Source: an uncultured Lachnospiraceae bacterium
Lineage (GTDB): Bacteria > Bacillota > Clostridia > Lachnospirales > Lachnospiraceae
DNA: 39,718 nucleotides
Direction: 5' to 3'
NCBI GenBank assembly: GCA_949472775.1
Contig: CASWVG010000021.1
Span: 1-39,718 of the forward strand
Of the stretch, positions 1-8,391 are shown in pieces; within the stretch, counting starts at the first letter, position 1; every line of letters starts with the position of its first letter. A model generated the notes under the pieces. That model was not told the origin of the DNA. It saw nothing but the letters and a program-made list of their open reading frames with translations, and did no database searches. Position numbers and translations under genes: made by a program.

Positions 1-3
1 TTT

Positions 4-531
4 ATGCTGATGAAAACAATCGTAATTTACACTTCACAAACAGGATTTACCAAACGCTATGCTGAATGGATCGCAAAAGCAGCGGGGGCTGATTGCTTTG
101 AATTGTCAGCCGCAAAAAAGAAAGATCTGGCTACATATGAAGCCATTATTTTTGGAGGTTGGGCTTGTGCGGGCAATATCAGTAAAATTAGCTGGTTTAA
201 GAGAAATATGGATAAATGGACAGACAAGAAGCTGATTGCATTTTGTGTTGGAGGAAGCCCGATAGACAACCCGGAAATTGACATAGCGCTTAAACGGATT
301 TTCAACGAGTCGGAACAGAAAAAAGTTAGGATCTTTTACTGTCCGGGAGGGTTCAATTATGAAAAAATGTCTATGCCGTCTAAACTGATGATGAAAATGT
401 TTATAAAAACCCTTAAAGCAAAAAAAGATAAGACAGAAGAGGATGAAATAATGGTTAAAATGATTTCTTCCTCTTATGACATTTCAGACAAAAAGTATAT
501 TGAACCGATTTTGCAATATCTGAAAAAATAG
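4..531 (+). CDS. Flavodoxin-like protein
   Basis: A 175-residue flavodoxin-fold protein expected to bind FMN and act as a soluble electron carrier or oxidoreductase. The N-terminal phosphate-binding loop reads YTSQTGFTKRYAEWIA, the usual S/T-x-T-G-x-T pattern after the first beta strand. The segment IIFGGWACAGNIS near residue 48 fits the second FMN loop. The length suits a short-chain flavodoxin or the HemG-like flavodoxin-domain group. Two ATG codons (positions 4 and 10) could start it; the second leads directly into MKTIVIYTS and is the more natural start. The ribosome binding site lies outside the window, so the start is not settled. It is followed 41 bases later by a co-directional GNAT gene. 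The FMN-fold call is solid; the physiological partner is unknown. Confidence 0.8.
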   Translation: MLMKTIVIYTSQTGFTKRYAEWIAKAAGADCFELSAAKKKDLATYEAIIFGGWACAGNISKISWFKRNMDKWTDKKLIAFCVGGSPIDNPEIDIALKRIFNESEQKKVRIFYCPGGFNYEKMSMPSKLMMKMFIKTLKAKKDKTEEDEIMVKMISSSYDISDKKYIEPILQYLKK

Positions 532-572
532 CTTTAACGACGGCAAAAAGAAATATCCAGGGAGAGACAATC

Positions 573-1097
573 ATGGTGATTGAAACAGAAAGACTACTGT
601 TAAGAGAATACACGCATGAGGATTTTCCAGCAGTATTTGAAATCTTTTCAGACCCGGAAACCATGCAGCACTATCCCAGACCTTTTGATGAAAAACGTAC
701 AAAGAACTGGATTGAATGGAATCTTCAAAATTACAAGGAATATGGATTCGGATTATGGGCTGTCGTTCTGAAAAAAACAGACGATTTTATTGGGGATTGC
801 GGCCTGACGATTCAAAATATTGACGGAGCGTTACTACCGGAGATTGGATATCATATCAATAAAAAGTATTGGCAAAGAGGATTTGGAAGCGAAGCAGCAA
901 GAGCGGTCAGGGACTGGGCATTTGAACATACGGCATATGATTGCCTGTATTCCTATATGAAGTATACAAATATTGGTTCTTATTCTACAGCGATTGCAGT
1001 TGGAATGAAAAAGATCAAGGAATATCCCGATGAGAAGAACGGGATTTCATATGCCTATGCTATTACACGTAAAGAATGGCGTGTGCTTGAACGATAA
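573..1097 (+). CDS. GNAT family N-acetyltransferase (RimJ/RimL type)
   Basis: A 174-residue GNAT protein of the RimJ/RimL-like subgroup, which transfers acetyl from acetyl-CoA to an amine (protein N-terminus or small molecule). It begins ETERLLLREYTHEDFPAVFEIFSD, typical of the group. The acetyl-CoA loop is the segment YWQRGFGSEAARAVRDWAF around residues 100-118. A GGGAGAG ribosome binding site sits about 9 bases before the ATG. The 41-base gap to the flavodoxin gene suggests co-transcription. The substrate cannot be read from the sequence. Confidence 0.85.
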   Translation: MVIETERLLLREYTHEDFPAVFEIFSDPETMQHYPRPFDEKRTKNWIEWNLQNYKEYGFGLWAVVLKKTDDFIGDCGLTIQNIDGALLPEIGYHINKKYWQRGFGSEAARAVRDWAFEHTAYDCLYSYMKYTNIGSYSTAIAVGMKKIKEYPDEKNGISYAYAITRKEWRVLER

Positions 1098-1123
1098 ATT
1101 CCAGTTTGTAGAATGGTAGCCCG

Positions 1124-1738
1124 CTAAAAAAATTTATGTCCGTATTTCCGCCGCAGTTTTTTAGAAAGTTTTGGCTTCTCACTTTCCCGTGTCCTGCCTG
1201 CCTTTCTCTTCTGCGAAATAAAAATATAATACCCGTTCTCTTCGATCACTTTCACTCCGCCAAACACAGATGTTAACTTATTTTTATACCATCCATACCT
1301 TTTGGTGACCATAACCATACTGCCGCCACACTTTAAATGGCCAAATCCGCTTTCGATAAACGCCTTCGGTACACTGAAATCCGCATGATACGGTGGATTT
1401 GACAGGATCAGGTCAAACCCTTGTTCCATAACCTGTGCAAACCCATCGCTTTTTACTATACGAATACCGTCCAGACCATGATAAGCGGCATTCTTTTTGG
1501 CATATGAAACTGCAAGGGGATTGATATCAACCATCGTCACATTCGCTGCACCTGCGATATGCGCCGCATAAATGCCGATCACGCCATACCCGCATCCCAG
1601 ATCCAGTATTTTCTGTTCTGGCCGAAATTCCACATGTGACAGCATAGCCAGCGTCCCTTTATCAATACCCCTTGGTGAAAACAGGGACTTATCGGTATGC
1701 AGATGCAACTCTATTCCGTTTATCACACATGATATCAT
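1124..1738 (-). CDS. Class I SAM-dependent methyltransferase, RsmC-like
   Basis: A 204-residue methyltransferase. The SAM-binding motif I is ILDLGCGYGVIGIYAA (about residues 44-59). The NPPYH motif near residue 115 is the N-P-P-Y/F signature of methyltransferases acting on exocyclic amines of bases, as in RsmC (16S rRNA guanine-N2) and HemK relatives. The protein is short compared with E. coli RsmC because it lacks the N-terminal pseudo-domain, as is common in Firmicutes. The tail is lysine and arginine rich, which fits RNA contact. An AAAGGT sequence precedes the ATG. It converges on the plus-strand GNAT gene and follows the phosphotransferase-like gene by 31 bases. rRNA modification is inferred from the family. 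Confidence 0.8.
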   Translation of the reverse strand: MISCVINGIELHLHTDKSLFSPRGIDKGTLAMLSHVEFRPEQKILDLGCGYGVIGIYAAHIAGAANVTMVDINPLAVSYAKKNAAYHGLDGIRIVKSDGFAQVMEQGFDLILSNPPYHADFSVPKAFIESGFGHLKCGGSMVMVTKRYGWYKNKLTSVFGGVKVIEENGYYIFISQKRKAGRTRESEKPKLSKKLRRKYGHKFF

Positions 1739-1769
1739 ATCGTACCTTTAGTAAAAGACTGATTATCGT

Positions 1770-2951
1770 TTACACAAAACTTCCGGCAGACGCACAAATG
1801 GCACTCTCGCCGTTTTGTATCAGCCGGCAGATCCGGCAGGCTTCACCGGCACGTTTTGCGTCCTTCACACGGATGAAATATGCCGCGCATAACATTTCGA
1901 TGCATACCATCACACAGGGAACTGCCTGCTTCTCCTTTTCGGAAAGAGGATTGACACTCTCATATCCGGCAATCACCGCCTTTACACTGGCAAGCCATTC
2001 CCTCTGCGTAAAGGCGTCATCCGTTTCTTCCGACAGCAGTCCTGTTAAAAAATAACAGACATCAAATATTCTTATATTTCTCTGGCTCAGATCAAAGTCG
2101 ATATAGCCCGACAATTCTCCATCCGAGAATAAAAAGTTCCCGAAATGAACATCCCTGTGAATCAGCTGCACCGGCAGACTATCATACACAGCCTCCAGCT
2201 TCTCTACCGCTCCCGCATATTCTTCCTGTCCGACAATCTGCCACTCATTGCGGATGAAAGTTTCCCGCACCCATCCTTTCATCTCCTTTAGCAGACTGTT
2301 ATCCCAAAACTCCATTTTCTTTTCGCATGTGAGAAATGCGATGTGCAGTCTTGCAATGGCGCATCCCATTTTATAAGCCATTGTCCGGTCTTTCCTGTCG
2401 GAAATGTTGTGTCCCTGTAGTTTTTTCGACAGGAGGAACCAGGCATCGCCATGCGAAGCATAACTTTCCCCACTTCTGACAGGAACAATCTCCGCAATCG
2501 GAATCCCACATTCAGACAGCAGCTTCGATATCTTACTGTTTCTCTCTATCTGTTCTTTGTTCTCGTACCTTTTTATGACATAAGAACGGTTGATCTCCCA
2601 TGCGGAAGGATAAATCTGCAATACCCGCCCGTTTTCTATTCCCCATAAAGGAAGAATCTGCTCTATGCTCTCTCTCATTTTCTGATATTTCTCCTTTTCC
2701 TTCGCAATAATTCTTCTCACGCTTGGCTCCGACAAATGAAAGATATTTCCAAGCAGCCCGTTCGACCTTCCCTCAAGGTGCATTAAATAAAGATGCCCGT
2801 TTCGTTTCTCCAGCTCTGTCTTATAGTCGGTCTGCCTCTTTACTGTACAGCCTTTCTCTTTCGGTATATACAGATAACCGCCCTGTACATATTTTTGAAT
2901 CATGGAAAGTAATTCTTCCGGTAAAATATCACCCGCATTTACATATTTCAT
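1770..2951 (-). CDS. CD3324-like DNA-binding domain fused to aminoglycoside phosphotransferase-like domain
   Basis: A 393-residue protein with two parts. Residues 1-90 (MKYVNAGDILPEELL to LSEPSVRRIIAKEKEK) resemble the small Firmicutes CD3324-type helix-turn-helix proteins. Residues about 105-385 are an aminoglycoside phosphotransferase/choline kinase-like fold, with the catalytic loop HRDVHFGNFLF at 265-275 and the metal-binding IDFDLS at 284-289. The ATG at 2951 is preferred over one 36 bases upstream because GGGTGG lies just before it and the CD3324 domain normally starts at MKYVNA. The kinase motifs look intact, so it could phosphorylate a small molecule. Drug resistance should not be assumed, since many such proteins act on metabolites. 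Confidence 0.72.
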   Translation of the reverse strand: MKYVNAGDILPEELLSMIQKYVQGGYLYIPKEKGCTVKRQTDYKTELEKRNGHLYLMHLEGRSNGLLGNIFHLSEPSVRRIIAKEKEKYQKMRESIEQILPLWGIENGRVLQIYPSAWEINRSYVIKRYENKEQIERNSKISKLLSECGIPIAEIVPVRSGESYASHGDAWFLLSKKLQGHNISDRKDRTMAYKMGCAIARLHIAFLTCEKKMEFWDNSLLKEMKGWVRETFIRNEWQIVGQEEYAGAVEKLEAVYDSLPVQLIHRDVHFGNFLFSDGELSGYIDFDLSQRNIRIFDVCYFLTGLLSEETDDAFTQREWLASVKAVIAGYESVNPLSEKEKQAVPCVMVCIEMLCAAYFIRVKDAKRAGEACRICRLIQNGESAICASAGSFV

Positions 2952-3122
2952 GTATACCACCCAATCGTTCCCAGAAATCAAGTGCACCTGCGCCCGTTTT
3001 TATTATAACAGGCCCAAAATACACATCGGCGATCATATTCGATTCTGTATCAAATATAATCACCGATCAGTATTTTTGCTCTATTTTCTTTTTTTATGAT
3101 ATCCCTGCTTTTTTAACTTCTC

Positions 3123-4247
3123 CTATACGCTATGTTTTCCCCGATGGTTCAGACGTTTCCCCGCGTCTTCTTTCACGAGTTCAACAAAAACAGCCATAAG
3201 CGGAATGAAAAATATAATTCCGATAATCCCAAACAGTTCTCCGCCGATCATCGCCGCGACAAGCGTATAAAGCGGCGGAAGTCCCACCGAACCGCCCACT
3301 ACCCTCGGGTAGATAAACTGATTTTCAACAAACTGGACGACCAGATACACAATCAGACAGCGGACCGCCAATGCGGGACTGATCAGCAGCGCAAGAATGA
3401 CGCTGACCGCACCGGATATCAGCGCCCCCACATAGGGAATGATCGCACAGACCGCCGTCAGTACGCCGACCAGACTTCCGTAGGGCAGCTTGAATACCGT
3501 AAATGCCAGAAACATCAGCACCCCGAGGATCACCGCCTCCGTACACTGACCTGACAGGAAATTGGCAAAAGACCTGTTAAATGTCCTGCCAATATGAAGG
3601 ATATATTCCGCCCACGCAGGCTTCAAATAGGCGCACAGCAGTTTTTTGGCATGTCCGCCTACCTGCTCTTTTCCCAGCACCAGATAAATACTGATAATCA
3701 GTCCGAAAGCCGCCGTTATCACTACGCTCGCGGCGGAGGATACCGTACTCACCACACGCTCCAGAAAGAAATTCGCGCCGCTTCCAATATTCTGCATCAT
3801 TTTTTCCAGATTGATGTCTGCAAGCATCTCCTCCAGCCATGCTGCCTCCGGGTCAAGGCTCTCCAGCCATGCAATCCACTGCGGCAGACGCGCCTCTATC
3901 AGCAGATAAAGCCCCTTCCCGGAACTCACAAGCTCGGGGATGAGCAAGGTAAACACGAGCGTAAGCACCAACGCGATGCAGGCAAAGGTAAGCAGAAACG
4001 AAACGAGCCGGTAGCACTTGTCGGACGGCTGTTTTTTCCGGCTCTTCATCAGTTTCCGGAGACGCTTTTCGATCCCCGTCATGGGTACGTTGATAAACAG
4101 CGCCAGGATGCCGCCGACGATCACAGGCAGAATCACCCCCATGCCGTTTCCAAAAAAGCGAAGCACCTCATGAAGATTCATCAAGGCCGCAAATAATGCC
4201 ACTCCCACGATCACTATGATTACATTCTGTTTTGTTTTCTTTTCCAT
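3123..4247 (-). CDS. AI-2E family transporter (PerM/YtvI-like)
   Basis: A 374-residue polytopic membrane protein of the AI-2E/PerM family. It has two N-terminal membrane segments (from about residue 8), a charged cytoplasmic stretch, a large central domain and a C-terminal block of hydrophobic segments (about 220-355) with the family-typical AIIPYVGALISGAVSVILALL and PRVVGGSVGLPPLYTLVAAMIGG. The family includes autoinducer-2 exporters and Na+/H+ antiporters, so the substrate is uncertain. It stands alone: transcription runs toward the phosphotransferase-like gene, with about 170 bases between. A TATAAT-like sequence upstream has no convincing -35. Confidence 0.85.
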   Translation of the reverse strand: MEKKTKQNVIIVIVGVALFAALMNLHEVLRFFGNGMGVILPVIVGGILALFINVPMTGIEKRLRKLMKSRKKQPSDKCYRLVSFLLTFACIALVLTLVFTLLIPELVSSGKGLYLLIEARLPQWIAWLESLDPEAAWLEEMLADINLEKMMQNIGSGANFFLERVVSTVSSAASVVITAAFGLIISIYLVLGKEQVGGHAKKLLCAYLKPAWAEYILHIGRTFNRSFANFLSGQCTEAVILGVLMFLAFTVFKLPYGSLVGVLTAVCAIIPYVGALISGAVSVILALLISPALAVRCLIVYLVVQFVENQFIYPRVVGGSVGLPPLYTLVAAMIGGELFGIIGIIFFIPLMAVFVELVKEDAGKRLNHRGKHSV

Positions 4248-4319
4248 ATCGTTCCTTCTTTCTCCCTGTCATTTCCTGTCAGTCTGTTTTCATTATAGAG
4301 TATATTCTACAATCATTTC

Positions 4320-5642
4320 TCAGATTTTCATAGCCACATCTGCAAAAAATTCCTTGTCACTGTTGAAAAAGTCCGCCGACCCATGGTACTTTTCCGCGAT
4401 GGCGGCAACAGAAGCAAGCCCTGTTCCTTTTCCGCTATGTTTTGTGGAGCGATACCCGTCCTGCCCTTTTCGGACGATCCCGTCAAAGCTGTTGGTAACA
4501 ACCACATACAAACTGTTTTGATGGCGCACTTCCGTCGTCAGGCAAACATATCTGTCTTTCTCTGGCAAGGTTCTGCATCCGGCGATGGCGTTTTCCATCA
4601 GATTCCCAAACAGGGAAGCCAGATCCAGCTCTGAGATAGTAAACGGCTCCGGCAGACTGACGTTCATGTCCGTGCGGATGCCCTCCTGCGCTGCCATTTC
4701 ACAATAATAGGCAAACAGGGCGTTCAGGGAACCGTTTGCGCAATAATTCACCGGCACGTTTTCCGTCATCTGGATTTCGTATTCCGCCAGATGTGACCGA
4801 ATCCCCTCCAGATCACCCTTACCTGCAAGGGAAGAAAGCAGCCGCAGATGGTGGCGAAAATCATGGCGCAGCCTTTTCGTCTGCTGCATATAATCCTGTA
4901 GGGCGCGGTACTGGTGCACCTGCATCTCCAGAAGCTGGGTATGCTCCTGCAGCCGGGCATGCTGCAGAATGATCCTTGCCCCACGGTAGAAAATCAGATA
5001 TATAAGGATAAGGACTGCCAAAGCGCCGCTCTCAAACAGGAGAAACAAAGCATACATCCGCCCTGCGTAAAGCGTGCTGTAGGCTTCCGGCACAGCCAGC
5101 ATATTGAAAATAAGAAACACGGCGGACAGCGCCACCGTAGAATACCATACCTTAGGGATATCAAGATTGTCAATTGCCCAGGAGGAATGACGCAGAGAAG
5201 GTCTGGCAGCCACGACTGGCATCAGACAGGCAAAACCCAGCCGCAGCAGAGCCGCCTCTCCGGAAAGTTCTCCTGCCCCGGACAGCGGATGAAGCCACGC
5301 GTCGAAAGCGCAGGCAAACTGCAGCGGAAACGCCTGCACCGCACAGACACCCAAATAAATGGCGAGTGTACGCGGCAGGTCGGTTTTTACCGTACAGCGG
5401 TATAGAAAAAACAACGGTATGAGGCAGGACACAAATACGGCGTTGACACTGACCCCCAGCGGCTCGTAAAGCCATGCGCCAAGCATTGAGACAGGAACCA
5501 GCACTACGAGACAAATGCCAGCCGTTTTGAGTGGTGTGTATTTCATCTGGTTCTTCGCCGGAAGATAACAGGAAACGGCACCGGGAACCAGCACCAGAAA
5601 CTGCAGCCACGCAGACAGCCATTGATCCATATCCATAGTCAT
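4320..5642 (-). CDS. GHKL sensor histidine kinase (AgrC/VirS-like)
   Basis: A 440-residue membrane sensor kinase. The first 220 residues hold about six hydrophobic segments, followed by a coiled-coil linker (QHARLQEHTQLLEMQVHQY). The dimerisation/phosphoacceptor motif is RHDFRHH with His260. The GHKL ATPase domain has an N box NLMENAI (347-353) and a G box GKGTGLAS (404-411). This is the layout of AgrC-type kinases that pair with LytTR regulators. The start codon overlaps the stop of the LytTR gene as ATGA, so the two are translationally coupled, regulator first. The ligand is unknown; no autoinducing peptide or processing gene is adjacent. Confidence 0.88.
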   Translation of the reverse strand: MTMDMDQWLSAWLQFLVLVPGAVSCYLPAKNQMKYTPLKTAGICLVVLVPVSMLGAWLYEPLGVSVNAVFVSCLIPLFFLYRCTVKTDLPRTLAIYLGVCAVQAFPLQFACAFDAWLHPLSGAGELSGEAALLRLGFACLMPVVAARPSLRHSSWAIDNLDIPKVWYSTVALSAVFLIFNMLAVPEAYSTLYAGRMYALFLLFESGALAVLILIYLIFYRGARIILQHARLQEHTQLLEMQVHQYRALQDYMQQTKRLRHDFRHHLRLLSSLAGKGDLEGIRSHLAEYEIQMTENVPVNYCANGSLNALFAYYCEMAAQEGIRTDMNVSLPEPFTISELDLASLFGNLMENAIAGCRTLPEKDRYVCLTTEVRHQNSLYVVVTNSFDGIVRKGQDGYRSTKHSGKGTGLASVAAIAEKYHGSADFFNSDKEFFADVAMKI

Positions 5643-6400
5643 AACCCCTTTGCATCCCGTCCGGCGGACAGCGCCTGACGCTCATGTATTTTCCTAAAAT
5701 GATAATCCCTCACCGCCTGCTCAATTTTCAAAAAATCCCGCACCCGGACGGGAAACTGTATCCCGCTTTCCAGTATACAACAGTTATCCTCAAATGTCAG
5801 AATATAGTCGGCGTTCACGACTATTCCTTTGTTTATCGTGATAAAACGGGCGTCCTCTCCAATTTGATCCAGAAATGCGGCAAGTGTCATACGGCTGCGG
5901 AGCGTAACGCCATCCGTCCGTCCGATTTCCAGATAATGCGCATCCGTGACAGCATAGATAATGCTGCCGAGCAGAACGGGAACCGTTCTTCTGTCGCTCT
6001 GAATCTCTATATACTTTGCCGTGTCCGGGCGCACCTTCAGCGCATCCCCAAGCACAGTCGCAATGCGCTCTCCGGAAAAAGGCTTTGTCACATACTCGAA
6101 GGCATGACAGGAAAAAGCCTCTGGCATAAACTCCGCGCTGGAAGTGAGAAAGACAAGCAGACAGTTTTTGTCCCGCTCCCGCATCCTTGCCGCCGCCGAA
6201 ACCCCATCCATGCCGTCCATATAGATATCCATAAAAACCAGATCAAAACTGCCCTCCCGGAAGGCGTCCAGAAAAGCCGCCGCATCCGTGAAAGAACATG
6301 TCTCGATCCCACAGTGGTTCTCCACACCAAATTCCCGGCAGATCCTCTCCATTTCCATCGTATATTCTTTTTCGTCATCCACAAACGCCAGTTTCACCAT
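5639..6400 (-). CDS. LytTR family response regulator
   Basis: A 253-residue response regulator. The receiver domain (about 1-120) has acidic residues VDDE at 8-10 and phosphoacceptor Asp58 in VFMDIYMDGMDG. A LytTR DNA-binding domain follows (about 140-235), with KYIEIQSDRRTVPV and FITINKGIVVNADYI. These proteins bind direct repeats spaced about two helical turns apart and activate transcription. It is the first gene of a two-gene operon with the GHKL kinase. A divergent HD-GYP gene lies across a 250-base intergenic region that contains phased direct repeats, a likely target. An AAGGGGTGT sequence precedes the ATG. Confidence 0.9.
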   Translation of the reverse strand: MVKLAFVDDEKEYTMEMERICREFGVENHCGIETCSFTDAAAFLDAFREGSFDLVFMDIYMDGMDGVSAAARMRERDKNCLLVFLTSSAEFMPEAFSCHAFEYVTKPFSGERIATVLGDALKVRPDTAKYIEIQSDRRTVPVLLGSIIYAVTDAHYLEIGRTDGVTLRSRMTLAAFLDQIGEDARFITINKGIVVNADYILTFEDNCCILESGIQFPVRVRDFLKIEQAVRDYHFRKIHERQALSAGRDAKGL

Positions 6401-6521
6401 ACACCCCTTTTATATTCCACTCTGCTGTGACTCAAATCAATACGGAGAATGCCGCATTTTTCACCCTAATCATATTCTCTATTTCTGCCCTTTGTCAATC
6501 GCCACACTTTTGTTTTCAGCA

Positions 6522-6585
6522 ACGTTTTTGCCAGAAAATTGACGTTTCTGCCAGAACCCTTGTTTTTTGACGCCTGCTGTATAAT
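6522..6585 (+). promoter_or_regulatory. Phased direct repeats and -10 box before HD-GYP gene (LytTR-type site)
   Basis: ACGTTTTTGCCAGAA (6522-6536) and ACGTTTCTGCCAGAA (6542-6556) differ at one base and are 20 bases apart start to start. A TATAAT (6580-6585) follows, but the sequence 17 bases upstream of it has no acceptable -35. Direct repeats with an ACGTT core next to a promoter lacking a -35 are the pattern of LytTR/AgrA-activated promoters. The divergent LytTR gene is the obvious candidate regulator. Binding itself is inference. Confidence 0.6.
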
Positions 6586-6652
6586 GTATAAACATGAAAC
6601 TGGTCAAAGGTTATCAATCTGTCAGAAAAAACAGAAAGAAGGGGTATTTCCT

Positions 6653-8362
6653 ATGATTATTCCGCTTTATGGTATCGCGTTTATCATGTCCGTGATCTTT
6701 TTCATGCTACTGGTAAAAATCGGGCAAAAACAGAAAATAACCAACTATCTGCTCCTTTTTGTGGCGATCTCTATCGGAAATTTCGGCTACTACTCGATCT
6801 GCACGTCCTCTTCTCTGGAAAACGCCATCCGGGGCAATAATCTGGTCTATCTGGGCGGCGTGCTCGTTCCCATTCTGCTTTTCGTAAGCATCGCAAATCT
6901 GTGCCGCCTGCAGGTAAACCATGGACTGCTGCTCTTTCTCGTCCTGTTCGCCTCCGTTGTCATTTATTATGCCTTTCAAGTCGGCCTGCGAACAGATTTT
7001 TACAGCAGCGTCTCTCTGACACAGATTGACGGCGTATCCTTTCTTGAAAAAGAGTACGGTCCCATGCACAGTCTTTATCTGATCTATATACTTCTGTGTA
7101 TGGCACTCGGTATGTGGATACTGGCGGCTTCCTTTTCCCAGCGGAAAAAGATTTCTTACAAAGTCATCCTTTCCCTTTTCCTTGCCCAGATTATATCTAT
7201 CGGCGTCTACGCCGGAGAGCGGATGCTGCATTCCCGGATTGAGTGGATGACCTTTGTCTATCTGCTGGACGAAATACTGATCCTCTCTCTGATCCGCCGG
7301 ATCGGCATGTATGAAGTGTCAGATACTATCGCAAACGCACTGGAAGAACACAGCACCTACGGCTATCTGGTATTCGACAACCAGCATCGGTATCTTGGCT
7401 GCAATGAAAAGGTAAAAGAATATCTTCCCGAAATCGCAGACCTCCGCATGGATGACCCGATTGGCAAAGAGACCCCTTTTCTGTATGAAAATATTGCCGC
7501 AAGACTTGAAAAGGCGCACAATAACGATGCGCAAAAATACTATATCCTCACAAAAGATAAAGAACTGAGATGCACCATCAAGCCACTATTCCATGGCATA
7601 AAAAAACGAAAAATCGGGCTTATGGTGGAACTGGAGGACGAAACACAGAGAAGGGAATACATACGCCTTTTACATGATTACAACGAAGAACTGGAAAAGG
7701 CTGTGGAAGAAAAGACGGCGCATATAAGCAGTATGCAGGACAAAATGCTGCTCGGCATGGCGGACATGATCGAGAGCCGCGACAGCAGTACGGGAGGCCA
7801 TGTAAAGAGAACCAGCGAAGTCATTCGGATTTTTACAAAGGAGCTGGAGCACGTGGGGGCGGCTTACGGGTTTTCCAAAGAATTCCTCACCTATGTGACA
7901 AAGGCGGCACCCATGCATGACCTCGGAAAAATGGCTGTAGACGACCGCATTTTGCGAAAGCCTGGAAAGTTTACCCCGAACGAATTTGAGGAAATGAAAG
8001 ATCACGCCGGCAAGGGCGGGGAAATCGTCGCAAAGGTACTGCAGGGCGTGGAGGATGAAGCCTTTATCCAGATCGCGGAAAACATTGCCCACTACCACCA
8101 TGAAAAATGGAACGGGGAGGGCTACCCGGAACACCTTTCCGGGCTGGATATCCCGCCGGAGGCACGAATCATGGCGCTGGCGGATGTGTTTGACGCGCTG
8201 GTCAGCAAACGGTGTTATAAGGACAGCATGAACTATGACAGCGCCTTTCAGATCATAGAGGAATCGCTGGGAACCCATTTTGACCCGGAGCTCGGAAAAC
8301 TGTTTCTGCGATGCCGGGAACAACTGATTTCCTATTATGACGAGAATGGTCGGACGGCATAA
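6653..8362 (+). CDS. Membrane HD-GYP domain protein with 7TM-type N-terminus
   Basis: A 569-residue protein. The N-terminal 220 residues form about seven membrane segments, like the histidine-kinase 7TM input module. A PAS-like region (about 230-340) and a short coiled coil (YNEELEKAVEEKTAHISSMQ) lead to an HD-GYP domain. Metal and catalytic motifs are present: GGHVKRTSEV, HDLGK, and HYHHEKWNGEGYPEHLSG containing the GYP triad. HD-GYP domains hydrolyse cyclic di-GMP or related nucleotides. ATG 6653 is chosen because an AGAAGGGG site lies 8-10 bases upstream and MIIPLYGIAF begins the first membrane helix; an upstream in-frame ATG would add 38 soluble residues. The gene is divergent from the LytTR/GHKL operon. 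Confidence 0.88.
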   Translation: MIIPLYGIAFIMSVIFFMLLVKIGQKQKITNYLLLFVAISIGNFGYYSICTSSSLENAIRGNNLVYLGGVLVPILLFVSIANLCRLQVNHGLLLFLVLFASVVIYYAFQVGLRTDFYSSVSLTQIDGVSFLEKEYGPMHSLYLIYILLCMALGMWILAASFSQRKKISYKVILSLFLAQIISIGVYAGERMLHSRIEWMTFVYLLDEILILSLIRRIGMYEVSDTIANALEEHSTYGYLVFDNQHRYLGCNEKVKEYLPEIADLRMDDPIGKETPFLYENIAARLEKAHNNDAQKYYILTKDKELRCTIKPLFHGIKKRKIGLMVELEDETQRREYIRLLHDYNEELEKAVEEKTAHISSMQDKMLLGMADMIESRDSSTGGHVKRTSEVIRIFTKELEHVGAAYGFSKEFLTYVTKAAPMHDLGKMAVDDRILRKPGKFTPNEFEEMKDHAGKGGEIVAKVLQGVEDEAFIQIAENIAHYHHEKWNGEGYPEHLSGLDIPPEARIMALADVFDALVSKRCYKDSMNYDSAFQIIEESLGTHFDPELGKLFLRCREQLISYYDENGRTA

Positions 8363-8391
8363 CCGTCCTGCCGGGCAGACCGAATTACAGA

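Noticed and set aside
3132..4196. Long plus-strand ORFs opposite the AI-2E transporter gene
   Set aside because: They are shadows of a well-supported membrane protein gene and lack family features.
6425..6445. Third copy of the structured leader suggested by GTGACTCAAATC
   Set aside because: Similarity to copy A is limited to about 12 bases; no core and no hairpins follow.
8351..8368. GGACGG/CCGTCC hairpin at the HD-GYP stop as a terminator
   Set aside because: The stem is short and no T run follows on either strand.
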